A stretch of DNA of 64,000 nucleotides, from the NCBI GenBank assembly GCA_963725145.1, contig CAVRXL010000010.1:62001-126000 (forward strand). Reading direction: 5' to 3'. This document shows, piece by piece, positions 17,344-27,300 of this stretch. A program made the position numbers and the translations under genes. The stretch is from DATAEE01 sp963725145 (GTDB lineage Bacteria; Acidobacteriota; Vicinamibacteria; Vicinamibacterales; 2-12-FULL-66-21). The notes beneath the pieces are model-generated. The model was given only the letters and a program-made list of their open reading frames with translations, ran no database searches and was not told the origin of the DNA. Position 1 is the stretch's first letter; every line of letters begins with the position of its first letter.

Positions 17344-18255
17344 CTATTGCCTGGGGTTGCGAGCAGCGAGGGCGATCTGAATCCGCTTGCGGAACTTCAC
17401 CGGAACGTTGTGGACCATCGCCGGGTGGTATCGCCACTCGCGCGCCGCGGCGATCACCATCGAGTCGTACACGGGGTGGACCGACTGGCGAATGGACGCT
17501 TCCTGGACGCGGCCCTGTTCGCTGACAACGATTTCCAGGATGCCGCGCTCGCGCGCCTGTGCGAGCACCTGCGGCGGCACCCTCGGCATGTCCTGGCGGA
17601 GCACCACGGGCTGCACGATGTCCGGATCCTCGGCAACGTAGACACGCGCGGCAACCGGGCGGTTCGGCTCCGGCGTCGCCTTCACAGGCTCGGGCGCCTT
17701 CGGAGGATCCGGCGGTTTCGCCAGCGTCGCGGCCAGCTCGAGGAAGCCCGCGGCAATCGTCCGCAGGTCCTTCAACTGCCCCTGCATGTCGGGATCGTCG
17801 ATGAGCGCGACCGCCTCGCGGAACAGATCGGCCGCCTCCGGATAGTCCTTGCGGTCCCACGTCGACTTTGCCGCCTGGTATCTCTCGCTCGCAATCTGCG
17901 GGAGCATGCGGCGCCGAACGTCGGTGAACGCGTTACGGACGCGCGGCGACGCATCCCCGTCTCCGGGCAGGAAAAACGGATCGGTGCGGACGACGGCGGC
18001 GATCGCCGCGTCGGCTTCGTTGCTCCGTCCGAGCGCGAGCAGGCACAGCGACCGGTATTGTTCGATCGCGCGGCGATCGAGCGTCGTCGTGACCGCCGAC
18101 TCGCGGAGGCCGTCGAGAGTGGCCAGCGCTTCGTCGTAGCGAGCCGATGCGTACAACTCGCGCGCCGAAGACAGCGGATCCTGACCCTGGCCCGCCGCCG
18201 CGCCCGCGGCGGAGGCGATCAGGATGCCGGTGAGCATCAGGGATTTGATCGTCAT
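17344..18255 (-). CDS. TPR protein with TonB C-terminal domain
   Basis: 303 residues. Signal peptide SLMLTGILIASAAGAAAGQ, then TPR helices (ARELYASARYDEALATLDGL near residue 32; AKSTWDRKDYPEAADLFREAV near 128). A proline-rich linker with KAPEPVKATPEPNRP follows near 190, then a TonB-like C-terminal domain (RGILEIVVSEQGRVQEASIRQ..YDSMVIAAAREWRYHPA). The domain would contact outer-membrane or periplasmic partners. With a cleavable signal instead of an inner-membrane anchor, energy transduction is doubtful. The ATG overlaps the stop of the pseudokinase gene by 4 bases. Confidence 0.82.
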   Translation of the reverse strand: MTIKSLMLTGILIASAAGAAAGQGQDPLSSARELYASARYDEALATLDGLRESAVTTTLDRRAIEQYRSLCLLALGRSNEADAAIAAVVRTDPFFLPGDGDASPRVRNAFTDVRRRMLPQIASERYQAAKSTWDRKDYPEAADLFREAVALIDDPDMQGQLKDLRTIAAGFLELAATLAKPPDPPKAPEPVKATPEPNRPVAARVYVAEDPDIVQPVVLRQDMPRVPPQVLAQARERGILEIVVSEQGRVQEASIRQSVHPVYDSMVIAAAREWRYHPAMVHNVPVKFRKRIQIALAARNPRQ

Positions 18256-20840
18256 TGCTTGTTCATGTCCACGCTCACCCGGATCGGCCCGCCGAGCGTC
18301 ACCGATATGGCCTGACGCCGCTCACCGAGCTGGGGATTCCTGAACACGACCTCGTGCGGTCCGATCGGCAGCTGGAGGTTGCCGATCGGGGTTTCCCCCA
18401 CCGCCCTTCCGTCGACGAAGACTTCTGCCCACGGTACGGCGTTGATGTTGACCACGCCGTTGGGCAGTTCGATGCCGATCGGTACGACCTTCCCAGCCGG
18501 GACGTTCACGTTGCGCGTAATCTTGAACCCGAGCGTGTCGTTGACGATTTCAAGCCGATGTGAGCCGGCCGTCACGAGAATCTTGTCCGTCTCGGTCGAG
18601 CCGATGAGATCGCCACTCTCGTATACCTGCATGGCGAAGGGCGCGGTGATCGAGATCCATCCCGACTGGGGCCCCGCGGCCATCGGCGTCACGAGGGCGG
18701 CCGTCAGTCCGGGCTCGATCGTCACCGTGTGTCGCACGGTCCCGTGGTCGTTCTGCAGAACGACGGTGTGCTCACCCGGCTGAAGATTCGACACGAGAAT
18801 CGGCGCGATGCCCGCATCGTGTCCGTCGACCTTGACGCGGGCGCCCGGCGGATCGGATCGCACGTCGAGCTGGCCCGTCACCGGCGCCGACGCTTCCGCG
18901 AGCTCGACGTAGTGCGAGACCGTGGCGCCCGCTTCGACCATCACGCTGCGCACGCGGGGCGTGCCGCGCCCGCGCAGTTCGACGAGGTGCGCGCCGGGCT
19001 TCAGCGAGACCTTGGCGGGTGTCAGACCGCGCGCCTCACCGTCGACGAACACCTGCACGCCCGCCGGATTGGATTCGACCAACACGATGCCGAGCTGGAC
19101 TTCCGTCTCGGACGCTCCCGTGAACAACCATCGCGACGCATAGACGCCCGCGACGCCGACGACGGCGACGCAGGCAATGACCGCCGCGAGGAGCCGACGC
19201 TTGCCCCCGACGCCCCGTCTCCTCGGCTCGTCCGCGACATACGGCGGCGGCTCGGGTGCGTGGCGCGGCTCGGGCGCCGTGTAGCGCCGCGGCTCCGATT
19301 TGACCGTGATCGGCTCGGTCGACGGCCGGCCGAAGGGGCTGTCGGTCGTGCTGGACATCCCCGCGCCGATGGGCTCGACCGGAAGGTCGGTGCGCTTCAG
19401 CGGAACGCTCGGTGTCGTGGTCACGGAGGACGGCACCTCGAGGCGCGGTATTCCACGCGCGGGCGTCACCTCGACGCGAGGCGTCCCGCGGGCGGGCGTC
19501 GGGTCCGTCCCGAGCTGGAGCATCTGCCTGAGATCCGGCTCGAAGGGACGGGCGTCGATCGATGAGAGCTCGACCGGCAGCGGCGGCGGTTGCGGCTGCT
19601 GCGGCCTTTCCGCCTCCACCAGAGGCTCAGGGATGATCGCGTCAACCTGCGAGACGGGAGCCGGCGGCACCATCGGCGGAGCGTGCGGAGGCGCTGACGA
19701 CACGGAGACCAGCGGGTCCAGGTAACTGGCCGTCACGTTCGGGGCCGACGCCTGCGGAGGCGGCGGAGGAACGGGCGGCGGAGGAGCGGGCGGCGGAACC
19801 GGATCCATGACGATCGGAGCCGGCGGTTCTGCGTACGACGGCGCCGCCGGCTGCGCGGCCATCGGCGGCGGCGGCGGGGCTGGCGCTGGATCGACCCTGC
19901 CCGACGGCACGTTGCCCGCCGGGGCGGCGTCGCCCGATGTGGCCTCCAACACGCGCGTAAGGAACGTCTCGAGCGAAACGGGCGCCGCGACGTACCCGGG
20001 CTCGGCGGCGAGCATCTGCTCGAGCGCCTGGCAGGCCTCCCGGGCCGACGCGAATGCGCGGCGCAAATCGATGTGCAGGGCGCGCACGAGCCACGAGTGC
20101 AGTCCCAGCGTCAGCGGCCGTCGCTCGCCCCCCGCGGTCGTCATCGCCGCCTGATCGACGAGCGACGCGAGCCGCGCGGGGTACTCGTCGGACCGCAGCG
20201 GCCGCCCGAGCACGAGCTGCAGGACGACGATGCCAATCTGCGTGACGTCAGCGTGATGGTCGAACCGCGGCGCGCCAGCCGATGGAGGCATCGCGACCCG
20301 CACTTCGCGCCAGAGGTGCTCACGCGAGAACCGGAGCTGCTCGAGGGCGGATCCGAGAACGTGCTCGACGACCATCAGACGGCCCAACGGCGTCACGACG
20401 AGACGCTCGAGCGCGATCGCTCCGTGCGCGACATCGCGCGCGTTGTCGTGAAGAAACGCAATCGCCGGGACGAGCTGCCGGACGAGGCAGAAGGCGGCGC
20501 CGACGTCGAACGGCAGACGACGCTGGCTCGAGACGTTCAGCACGTCGGAGAGCCGCGCGCCCGGGATGTAGTCGGACACGATCCCCAGTCCGCCGTCCGT
20601 CGTCCGATCGATCCGTCGCACGCGGGCGAAGTCCTCGTGGCGGAAGTTGGCCAGCCGGGCCGACCGTTCGCGCAACGCGAACTCGAAAGAGGCGACGCGT
20701 GTGAGCTCGGGACGGATCGTCAGGAGCTCCAGCGTCTCGCCGGTGGCGCTATCGGTAATGGTCGATCGGGTTCCAAGACCGTCGGTGAAGCCGGGCCGGT
20801 CTTGTGGACGGAGTGGTACCTGGGCGGCGTTCATGGACAC
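18252..20840 (-). CDS. Pseudokinase with transmembrane helix and PEGA repeats
   Basis: 862 residues. The N-terminal 300 residues follow a Ser/Thr kinase fold but lack catalysis. No lysine sits at the VAIK position (LELLTIRPEL), the HRDLKPxN loop reads HGAIALERL, and DFG reads VEH. A long proline-rich linker (315-520) contains PPPP runs and a duplicated TPARG.PR.EV motif. A basic stretch (RRRGVGGKRR) precedes a TM helix near residue 575. The outer part has four PEGA modules (for example SNPAGVQVFVDGEARGLTPAKV, SDPPGARVKVDGHDAG). It likely signals or scaffolds across the membrane by binding, not phosphorylation. GTG start; ATG two codons in is an alternative. Confidence 0.8.
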   Translation of the reverse strand: MSMNAAQVPLRPQDRPGFTDGLGTRSTITDSATGETLELLTIRPELTRVASFEFALRERSARLANFRHEDFARVRRIDRTTDGGLGIVSDYIPGARLSDVLNVSSQRRLPFDVGAAFCLVRQLVPAIAFLHDNARDVAHGAIALERLVVTPLGRLMVVEHVLGSALEQLRFSREHLWREVRVAMPPSAGAPRFDHHADVTQIGIVVLQLVLGRPLRSDEYPARLASLVDQAAMTTAGGERRPLTLGLHSWLVRALHIDLRRAFASAREACQALEQMLAAEPGYVAAPVSLETFLTRVLEATSGDAAPAGNVPSGRVDPAPAPPPPPMAAQPAAPSYAEPPAPIVMDPVPPPAPPPPVPPPPPQASAPNVTASYLDPLVSVSSAPPHAPPMVPPAPVSQVDAIIPEPLVEAERPQQPQPPPLPVELSSIDARPFEPDLRQMLQLGTDPTPARGTPRVEVTPARGIPRLEVPSSVTTTPSVPLKRTDLPVEPIGAGMSSTTDSPFGRPSTEPITVKSEPRRYTAPEPRHAPEPPPYVADEPRRRGVGGKRRLLAAVIACVAVVGVAGVYASRWLFTGASETEVQLGIVLVESNPAGVQVFVDGEARGLTPAKVSLKPGAHLVELRGRGTPRVRSVMVEAGATVSHYVELAEASAPVTGQLDVRSDPPGARVKVDGHDAGIAPILVSNLQPGEHTVVLQNDHGTVRHTVTIEPGLTAALVTPMAAGPQSGWISITAPFAMQVYESGDLIGSTETDKILVTAGSHRLEIVNDTLGFKITRNVNVPAGKVVPIGIELPNGVVNINAVPWAEVFVDGRAVGETPIGNLQLPIGPHEVVFRNPQLGERRQAISVTLGGPIRVSVDMNKQ

Positions 20841-21055
20841 CCTCTGCGCTTCGCGCGTTGCAACCGCCGCACCACACCGCCGCTCGCTCTCGATCTCCTT
20901 CGCAGTGCGGGAGTTGCGGGCGTCCGCAAAAAACGGCTCCGCCGAATCTGTTATTCACGCTGTTACAGGAAGGGCCAGTCGCGTGAGAAAGTTGTAATCA
21001 CGGTTTTAGCGGATTCGGGCGCCGGGGGTATGCTGTGGGGCCCGGGAGGGATGGG

Positions 21056-22615
21056 ATGAAGAAGGTGCTCCTCGCCATGGCGCTCGCCGCGGCGTTCTCG
21101 CTGCCGAGCGCGGCGCGCGACCAGCTCGACTATGACGCGCTGTACCGCATTAAAGATGAAGGCCTCCAGCGCTCGCAGGTCATGGAGATTACGAGCTGGC
21201 TGACCGACGTCCACGGCCCGCGGCTCACCGGCTCGCCAAACATCCGCGCGGCGGCGGGATGGGCCGACAAGACCCTGAAGGAATGGGGGCTCGCGAACGT
21301 CGCGCTCGAGCCCTGGGGCACGTTCGGCCGCGGATGGTCCAACGAGCGCTTCACCGCGCACGTGGTCGCGCCTCAGGCGTATCCGGTGATCGGATATCCG
21401 AAGGCATGGTCGCCAGGCACGAACGGACCGGTGGTGGCCGAGGCGGTGTTTGCGCCGATCGACGCCGAGGCGGACTTCGCGACCTTCAAGGGACAGCTGG
21501 CGGGCAAGTTCGTGCTGAGCGCGCCCCTGCGCGAAGTGCGCGAGATCACGACCGCCCTGTCGCAGCGCTACACGGACAAGGATCTCGAGAACCTCTCGAG
21601 CGAGGACGATGCGGGCCCGCGCCGTGGCCGGCAGTACAACCGGGGCAACGCGGAGCTCGCGCGCAAGCGGCTCCAGTTCTACAAGGACGAGGGGGCGCTG
21701 GCCGTCATCGACGCCGGCCGGGGCGACGGCGGCACCGTGTTCGTGCAGGGCGGCGGGGTGCGAGGCGCACCCGGAACGCAGACCTCGCGCGAGTCGATCA
21801 TCACCGAGGTCAGCCTGGCCGTCGAGCACTACGGCCGCATCGTCCGCACGCTGCAGAAGAAGATACCGGTGCGTCTCGAGATGGACGTGAAGAACACCTT
21901 CCACGCGGAAGAGCCGCCGTTCAACGTCATCGCCGAGATCCCCGGGACCGACAAGGCGGCGGAGCTCGTCATGCTCGGCGCGCACTTCGACTCCTGGCAC
22001 GCGGGGACGGGAGCGACCGACAACGCCGCGGGATCCGCCGTGATGATGGAGGCGATGCGCATCCTGAAAGCGGCCGGCCTGAAGCCGCGCCGCACGATCC
22101 GGATGGCGCTCTGGAGCGGAGAGGAAAACGGGCTCCTCGGGTCGCGGGCGTACGTGAAGAACCACTTCGCGGATCCCGGGACCATGCAGCTCAAACCGGA
22201 GCACGCGAGGCTCTCGGGCTACTTCAACGTGGACAACGGGACGGGCAGGATCCGGGGCGTTTACCTGCAGGGAAACGAGGCCGTCGAGCCGGTGTTCCGC
22301 GCCTGGATGGAGCCGTTCCGCAACCTCGGGATGACGACGCTCAGTATCCAGGACACGGGCGGGACCGACCATCTCGCGTTCGACGCGGTGGGGCTGCCCG
22401 GCTTTCAGTTCGTCCAGGATCCGGTCGAGTACGACACGCGCACGCACCACTCGAACATGGATGTGTACGAGCGGATCCAGGAGCCGGACATGAAACAGAA
22501 CGCCGTCATCGTCGCCGCGTTCGTGTACCAGACGGCCAACCGCGAGGAGAGACTGCCGCGCAAGCCGCTGCCGAAGCCGCAGCCGAGGAGAGATACGACG
22601 ACCGCCGCGCGCTAG
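21056..22615 (+). CDS. Exported M28-family zinc aminopeptidase
   Basis: I chose ATG 21056, preceded by GGGAGGG, because a signal peptide follows at once (KKVLLAMALAAAFSLPSAA). The protein of about 519 residues has a PA-domain-like insert and the M28 zinc ligands in order: GAHFDSW (His), TDNAAGSAV (bridging Asp), SGEENGLLGS (general base Glu and ligand), FNVDNGTG (Asp) and RTHHSNMD (His). It removes N-terminal residues or dipeptides in the periplasm, or outside the cell. It diverges from the pseudokinase gene across a 215-base spacer. Confidence 0.9.
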   Translation: MKKVLLAMALAAAFSLPSAARDQLDYDALYRIKDEGLQRSQVMEITSWLTDVHGPRLTGSPNIRAAAGWADKTLKEWGLANVALEPWGTFGRGWSNERFTAHVVAPQAYPVIGYPKAWSPGTNGPVVAEAVFAPIDAEADFATFKGQLAGKFVLSAPLREVREITTALSQRYTDKDLENLSSEDDAGPRRGRQYNRGNAELARKRLQFYKDEGALAVIDAGRGDGGTVFVQGGGVRGAPGTQTSRESIITEVSLAVEHYGRIVRTLQKKIPVRLEMDVKNTFHAEEPPFNVIAEIPGTDKAAELVMLGAHFDSWHAGTGATDNAAGSAVMMEAMRILKAAGLKPRRTIRMALWSGEENGLLGSRAYVKNHFADPGTMQLKPEHARLSGYFNVDNGTGRIRGVYLQGNEAVEPVFRAWMEPFRNLGMTTLSIQDTGGTDHLAFDAVGLPGFQFVQDPVEYDTRTHHSNMDVYERIQEPDMKQNAVIVAAFVYQTANREERLPRKPLPKPQPRRDTTTAAR

Positions 22616-22618
22616 TCC

Positions 22619-22685
22619 AATGCTGATTGCTGGATGCTGAATGAACTGAATTCAGCATTCAGCAATCCACATTCAGCACTGAGCT
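22619..22685. repeat. Iterated TTCAGCATTC tract, left of the hydrolase gene
   Basis: Units TGCTGATTGC, TGGATGCTGAATG and then TTCAGCATTCAGCAATCCACATTCAGCA form two self-complementary halves. A tract of the same family at 23544-23611 lies at the other end of the hydrolase gene. Confidence 0.75.
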
Positions 22686-23545
22686 CATTGCTTCAGTCTT
22701 TTCTTCAACCACTCAATCCTGTCCCGCGTCGCTTCCTCATTCAGCTCATGTCCGGCCTTGTACGTCCTGGCCTCCGGCTTGCCCGGCGCAGCGTCGACGA
22801 GCGCGTCCGCGGTCGCCTTCGTCACATAGCGATCGTCGGTGGCGAACTGAAAGAGCAGCGGTGTGTCGGCCAGCTTCGGCAGCGCGGCGATCGGATCGAG
22901 CGGCGCGAGCCGGTCGACGAACGCCTTCCGCGCCTCCCCTTCCAGCTTGGGCTCTCCGAGCAGGAACCAGTCGCTGAACGACCTCGTACCGGCCATGAAG
23001 ACGAACAGCCGGATGCGTCGATCGGCGGCTGCTGCGAGCACGCCGTACATCGCGCCGAAGTCATGCCCGACATACGCGACGCGCGCGGGATCGATCCCGG
23101 GCTGCGCCAGAAGCACGTCGAGCGCCCGGCGCAGGTCCTTTACCTGAGCGATCGATCGGCTGTAGTCCTCGTCACGCTTGCGCTTCGGGAAGTAGTCAGG
23201 ATCCGACCACGGGGTATCAATCAGCAGCGACACGACGCCCGCCCGCGCCAGCTCGATCGCGTCCGGGACGAACTGCGTCCGGTTGGACGTCGGCTCGGGC
23301 GGGCCGTACCAGTGCACGAAGAGGACCGCGGGCCGCGGGGCCACCAGCCGGTTTCTGCCAGCCAGCGTCACCAGCGTGGCGCCGTTTCGTCGGCCCTCGA
23401 GGGTCGCGTACGTGATCTCCTGAAGAAACACGCCGTCCCTCTCACGCCGCGAGGTTTCCTGCAGGTCGATCGGCAGGCTGCGGTCGTAGTCGAAGGAGGG
23501 TTGGGCGAAGAATATAGACCCGATGACGAAGAGAATGATGCTCAT
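22685..23545 (-). CDS. Exported alpha/beta hydrolase with Asp at the nucleophile position
   Basis: The frame reaches 23581, but the first 12 codons (MNNSAFHIQHSA) are just the neighbouring repeat tract. ATG 23545 begins SIILFVIGSIFFAQP, a short signal peptide. The 286-residue protein has an alpha/beta-hydrolase fold: oxyanion segment VLFVHWYGPPEP, nucleophile elbow VGHDFGAMYG, acid FATDDRYVT and terminal KAGHELNEEA (His). The elbow is G-x-D-x-G, as in epoxide hydrolases and haloalkane dehalogenases, whereas acetyl-xylan esterase or dienelactone-like relatives have Ser or Cys. Substrate unknown. Confidence 0.8.
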   Translation of the reverse strand: MSIILFVIGSIFFAQPSFDYDRSLPIDLQETSRRERDGVFLQEITYATLEGRRNGATLVTLAGRNRLVAPRPAVLFVHWYGPPEPTSNRTQFVPDAIELARAGVVSLLIDTPWSDPDYFPKRKRDEDYSRSIAQVKDLRRALDVLLAQPGIDPARVAYVGHDFGAMYGVLAAAADRRIRLFVFMAGTRSFSDWFLLGEPKLEGEARKAFVDRLAPLDPIAALPKLADTPLLFQFATDDRYVTKATADALVDAAPGKPEARTYKAGHELNEEATRDRIEWLKKRLKQ

Positions 23546-23611
23546 TGCTGAATGCTGAATGTGGAATGCTGAATTGTTCATTCAGCACTCAGCAATCCAC
23601 ACTCAGCAATG
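23544..23611. repeat. Iterated TTCAGCATTC tract, right of the hydrolase gene
   Basis: ATTGCTGAATGCTGAAT units followed by the complementary TTCAGCACTCAGCAATCC series. Together with 22619-22685 it brackets the hydrolase gene. Confidence 0.75.
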
Positions 23612-23624
23612 ATCAGTGTTCTCC

Positions 23625-24218
23625 CTACCTTGGTTCGGAAGAGGGCGGAACTATCCCTTTCACCCGCATGTAGGTGACGAGATTCCCGTAGTGCTCGTTG
23701 TTGTGCGAGTTGTTGTTCATCAGCGAGGCCGCGCGGGCAACCTGCCGGGTCGTGTTGTTCGGCCCGGATACCGTGATCTTCTCAACGGCTGACGCGTCGG
23801 TCAGCGTCGCATAGACGGTATCGCAATAGGCGAGCGATTCGGTCAGCGCTTTGATCAGATCCGCCCGCGCCGTCACCGTTTTCTCGATGTCGACCTTGTT
23901 CGGACTCGGCTCCCCTTTCGCGCGGGAGCAGAGGAGGAAGTTGGCGTTCGCGATGTGGCCGATGAACTGTCCGTACGTGCGGACCTCGGGCATGATGCCC
24001 GCCGGTTTGAAGCCATAGTCCGCTTCGCTCATCTTCTCTGCTGATTTGAGGAGGTTCCCCTTGATGTTGTTGTGGCCGTTCTGGATGGCGGTCGCCAGAT
24101 CGAGCGGCGGCGGCGGGGCCGGCTGCGGGGGGGGCGGCTGCTGCGCCGGCGGCGGCGTCTGCGCGAACGTGGAGACCGTCACGAGCGTCAAAAGACCTGC
24201 GAGCGCAAGAACCTTCAT
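23625..24218 (-). CDS. Exported DinB-superfamily protein
   Basis: The long frame extends upstream, but ATG 24218 begins a signal peptide (KVLALAGLLTLVTVSTFAQ) and is the sensible start (197 residues). A proline-rich stretch PPPAQQPPPPQPAPPPP follows. The rest is a DinB four-helix bundle: NNIKGNLLKSAEKMSEADYGFKP, FIGHIANANFLL and SHNNEHYGNLVTYMRVKGIVPP, with His residues that could form the family metal site. DinB-like proteins often act as thiol-dependent transferases. An exported version is frequent in this phylum, with unknown function. Confidence 0.86.
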   Translation of the reverse strand: MKVLALAGLLTLVTVSTFAQTPPPAQQPPPPQPAPPPPLDLATAIQNGHNNIKGNLLKSAEKMSEADYGFKPAGIMPEVRTYGQFIGHIANANFLLCSRAKGEPSPNKVDIEKTVTARADLIKALTESLAYCDTVYATLTDASAVEKITVSGPNNTTRQVARAASLMNNNSHNNEHYGNLVTYMRVKGIVPPSSEPR

Positions 24219-24372
24219 GTCATCGGCTCCTTGTAAGATAAACAGCCCCGCCTTCGCGACCGGCATTGTCCAGGTCGCTTCGGCGAGGCAGGCTCTGCCT
24301 GGCCGAGGAAGCGGGCCGGGCCATCGTACTCGCGGGGGTATCCCGCTCGAATGACTTTTTTTGAGGATTTCC

Positions 24373-27300
24373 GTGAGAACACGACTGGTGCTCCTGGCGC
24401 TCCTGGCGCCCCTGGCCCACCTGGCCCCCCTGGCCCCCCTTGTCACGCTGCTCGTCCCGGCCGCGGCGGCCGCGCAGACGCATCTCGCGTCGCTGCGCGG
24501 GATCGTGACGGGACCGACGGGCGACCCGATCTCAGGCGCTACGCTCACGCTGACCCGTGACGAGACCGGCGATACCCGGACGGTCACCAGCGGGCCCGAC
24601 GGAGCCTTCACCATCGTCCCGCTCGCGCCAGGCGAGCATCGCCTCGAGATTCGCGCCCAGGGGTATGCCGCGTTCGTGCGGCGCCTCGAGCTGACCGTCA
24701 ACCGGGCGGAGTGGGTGGCGGCCACGCTGTCGGTCTCGGCCCCGCCGGTGACCGTGGACGTCACGGCGGAGGCGCCGTCGATCGACCGGGATTCGCCGGC
24801 GATCGGCACGGTCATCGACGCCGGTCAGATCGCGCGGCTGCCGCTCGACGGACGGAACTTCCTCGAGCTGACGCTGCTCGCCCCGGGCATCGCACCGTCC
24901 GCCCAGGGGTCGGCGACCTCGGTGCGCGGAGACTTCGCGTTCAGCGCGAGCGGCGGCCGCGAGGACGCGAACTCGTATCTGCTCGACGGCGTCTACAACC
25001 TCGACCCGAAGCTGAACGGCGTCGCGGTCCGGCCGCCGGTCGATGGCATTCGCGAGTTCGAGGTCCTGACCAGCAGCTACGACGCGTCGTTCGGCCGCAA
25101 CGCGGGGGCGCAGCTCAACATCATCACGCGGTCCGGGGCGAACCGGTTGAACGGCACCGGATATCTCTTCCTCCGGAACGGCGCTATGGACGCGCGCAAC
25201 TTCTTCGCGCCGCGCGACGAAGAGGCGCCCGAGTACGAGCGTTATCAGTTCGGCGGATCCGCCGGAGGGCCGATCCGGGCCAACCGATTGTTTTTCTTCG
25301 CCGATTACGAAGGGACCCGGCTGAACGAGGGGATCACCCGCGTGACCACGGTCCCCACCGCCGCCGAGCGGACCGGCGACTTCTCCAGAAGCGCGATCCA
25401 GCCGACCATTCCCGGCACGCCGTTCCCCTTCCCGGGCGGCCGGGTTCCGGCCGCGTTCCAGCACCCGACCGGGCAGGCGATCGCGAACTTGTACCCAGCG
25501 CCGAATCGCGACGGGAGCGCGGGCAACTTCGTGTCGTCGCCGACCCAGGTGGACGACGGAGATCAGTTCGACCTGCGCGTGGACCACGTGTCGGGCGGCG
25601 CGACGCTGACGGCGCGCTTCAGCTTCGCGGATCGACGGCTGTTCGAGCCGTTTGCGGGGCCGCAGTTCTCCGCGGTGCCCGGCTACGGAAACGACGTTCC
25701 GCGGCGCGCCCAGAACCTCGGCGTCTGGTACACTCTGCCCTTCGCGGCCGCGTTCGTGAACGAGGCGCGCGTCGCCTGGACGCGCGTGTCGACGAGCGTC
25801 CTCCAGGAGAACCAGGGGCGCAGCATCAACCGCGAGGTCGGCCTGCCGGACCTGTCGTCGGACCCGCGCGACTGGGGGCTCAGCTTCATCACCCTCACGG
25901 GCTACTCGCCGCTCGGGCACGAGTACAACAACCCGCAGGACAGCACGACGAGCCTCATCCAGGCGCTCGACACGGTGTCGTGGGCCCCCGGGCGGCACCT
26001 GGTCCGCGCCGGCGTGGACTTCCGCGCGACGAGCCAGGACGCCTTCCGTGACGTGCAGTCGAGGGGCAATATCAGTTTCCTGAGCGTGCCTGCGTACACC
26101 GGCAACGCGCTCGCCGATCTTCTGCTCGGTCTGCCGCTGTTCACGACCGGTGCGCAGCTCGACAACCCGCAGCGGCTGCGCACGCACAGCCTGAACTTCT
26201 TCGTCAACGACAGCATCCGCGTCGCGTCGAACCTCACGCTGACCGGCGGTGTGCGCTGGGACTACAACTCGCCGCCCGTGGACGAAGACGATCGCGCGAC
26301 GCTCTACGACCCGGCGACCGGCACCCTCGTCCCGGTCGGCACCGCGGGCTTCCCGCGGGGCGGTTACGACCCGGACCGGAACAACTTCGGGCCGCGCGTC
26401 GGCGCCGCCTGGACGCCGGATGCCGACGGCCGGACCGCGGTGCGCGCCGGCTACGGCCTGTACTTCGACCAGTCGGCGCTGGCGACGTCGGAGGGGCTGT
26501 ATTTCAATCAGCCCTATTTCGATCTGAGCTTCTACTTTCCGCTGCCGACCTTCCCGCTCTTGATTAGCAACCCGTGGCCCGCGAACTACCCGATTCCCAC
26601 GCCGGACTCCGCGCTCGCGATTCAGCGCGACTTTCAAACCGGCAAGCTGCACCACTTCTCGGCCGGCGTGCAGCGTCAGCTCGGGCGGACCCGCGCGATC
26701 GAGGCGACCTACGTCGGCACGCGCGGTCGGCAGCTCATCGCCCCGCGCGACATCAACCAGCCGGCGCCGAGCCCGCAGCCGCTCAACCTGCGGCCGAATC
26801 CGTTCTTCGCCGACATCACGTCGATCGAGTCGCGCGCGGAATCGCAGTACGACAGCCTGCAGCTGACGTTCAGTCAACGGCTCGATCGGGGGCTGGCGTT
26901 CGTCGCCGCGTACACGCTCGCGAAGTCGACCGACGACGCGTCGGGATTCTTCCCGAGCGCGGGCGATCCCAACTTCCCGCAGGACAGCAACAACCTCGCG
27001 CTCGAGCGGGGGCGATCGAACTTCGACGTCCGCCATCGCTTCGCGGCGAGCTTTTCCTACGAGCTGCCATGGGCGCTCCAGCTCGAAGGCATCGTCACGC
27101 TGCAAAGCGGCCGGCCGTTCACCGTGGCGCTTCCCATGGAGCTGGACAACAGCAACACGGGACGGACCGTGCTCGGCTTCGGCGCGAACGATCGGCCGAA
27201 TCAGACGGGCAATCCCGAGGTGTCGGATCCGGGGCCGGATCGGTGGTTCAACCCGGCGGCGTTTTCGATGCCGCCGTTCGGGACGTTCGGCAACGTCGGA

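Noticed and set aside
20841..21055. Riboswitch or regulatory RNA in the divergent spacer between the pseudokinase and the M28 gene
   Set aside because: No stem set or conserved motif that I can recognise; only a ribosome site before 21056.
24219..24815. N-terminal extension of the DinB frame
   Set aside because: The first 199 codons overlap the receptor gene antisense and the repeat; the signal peptide at 24218 marks the true start.
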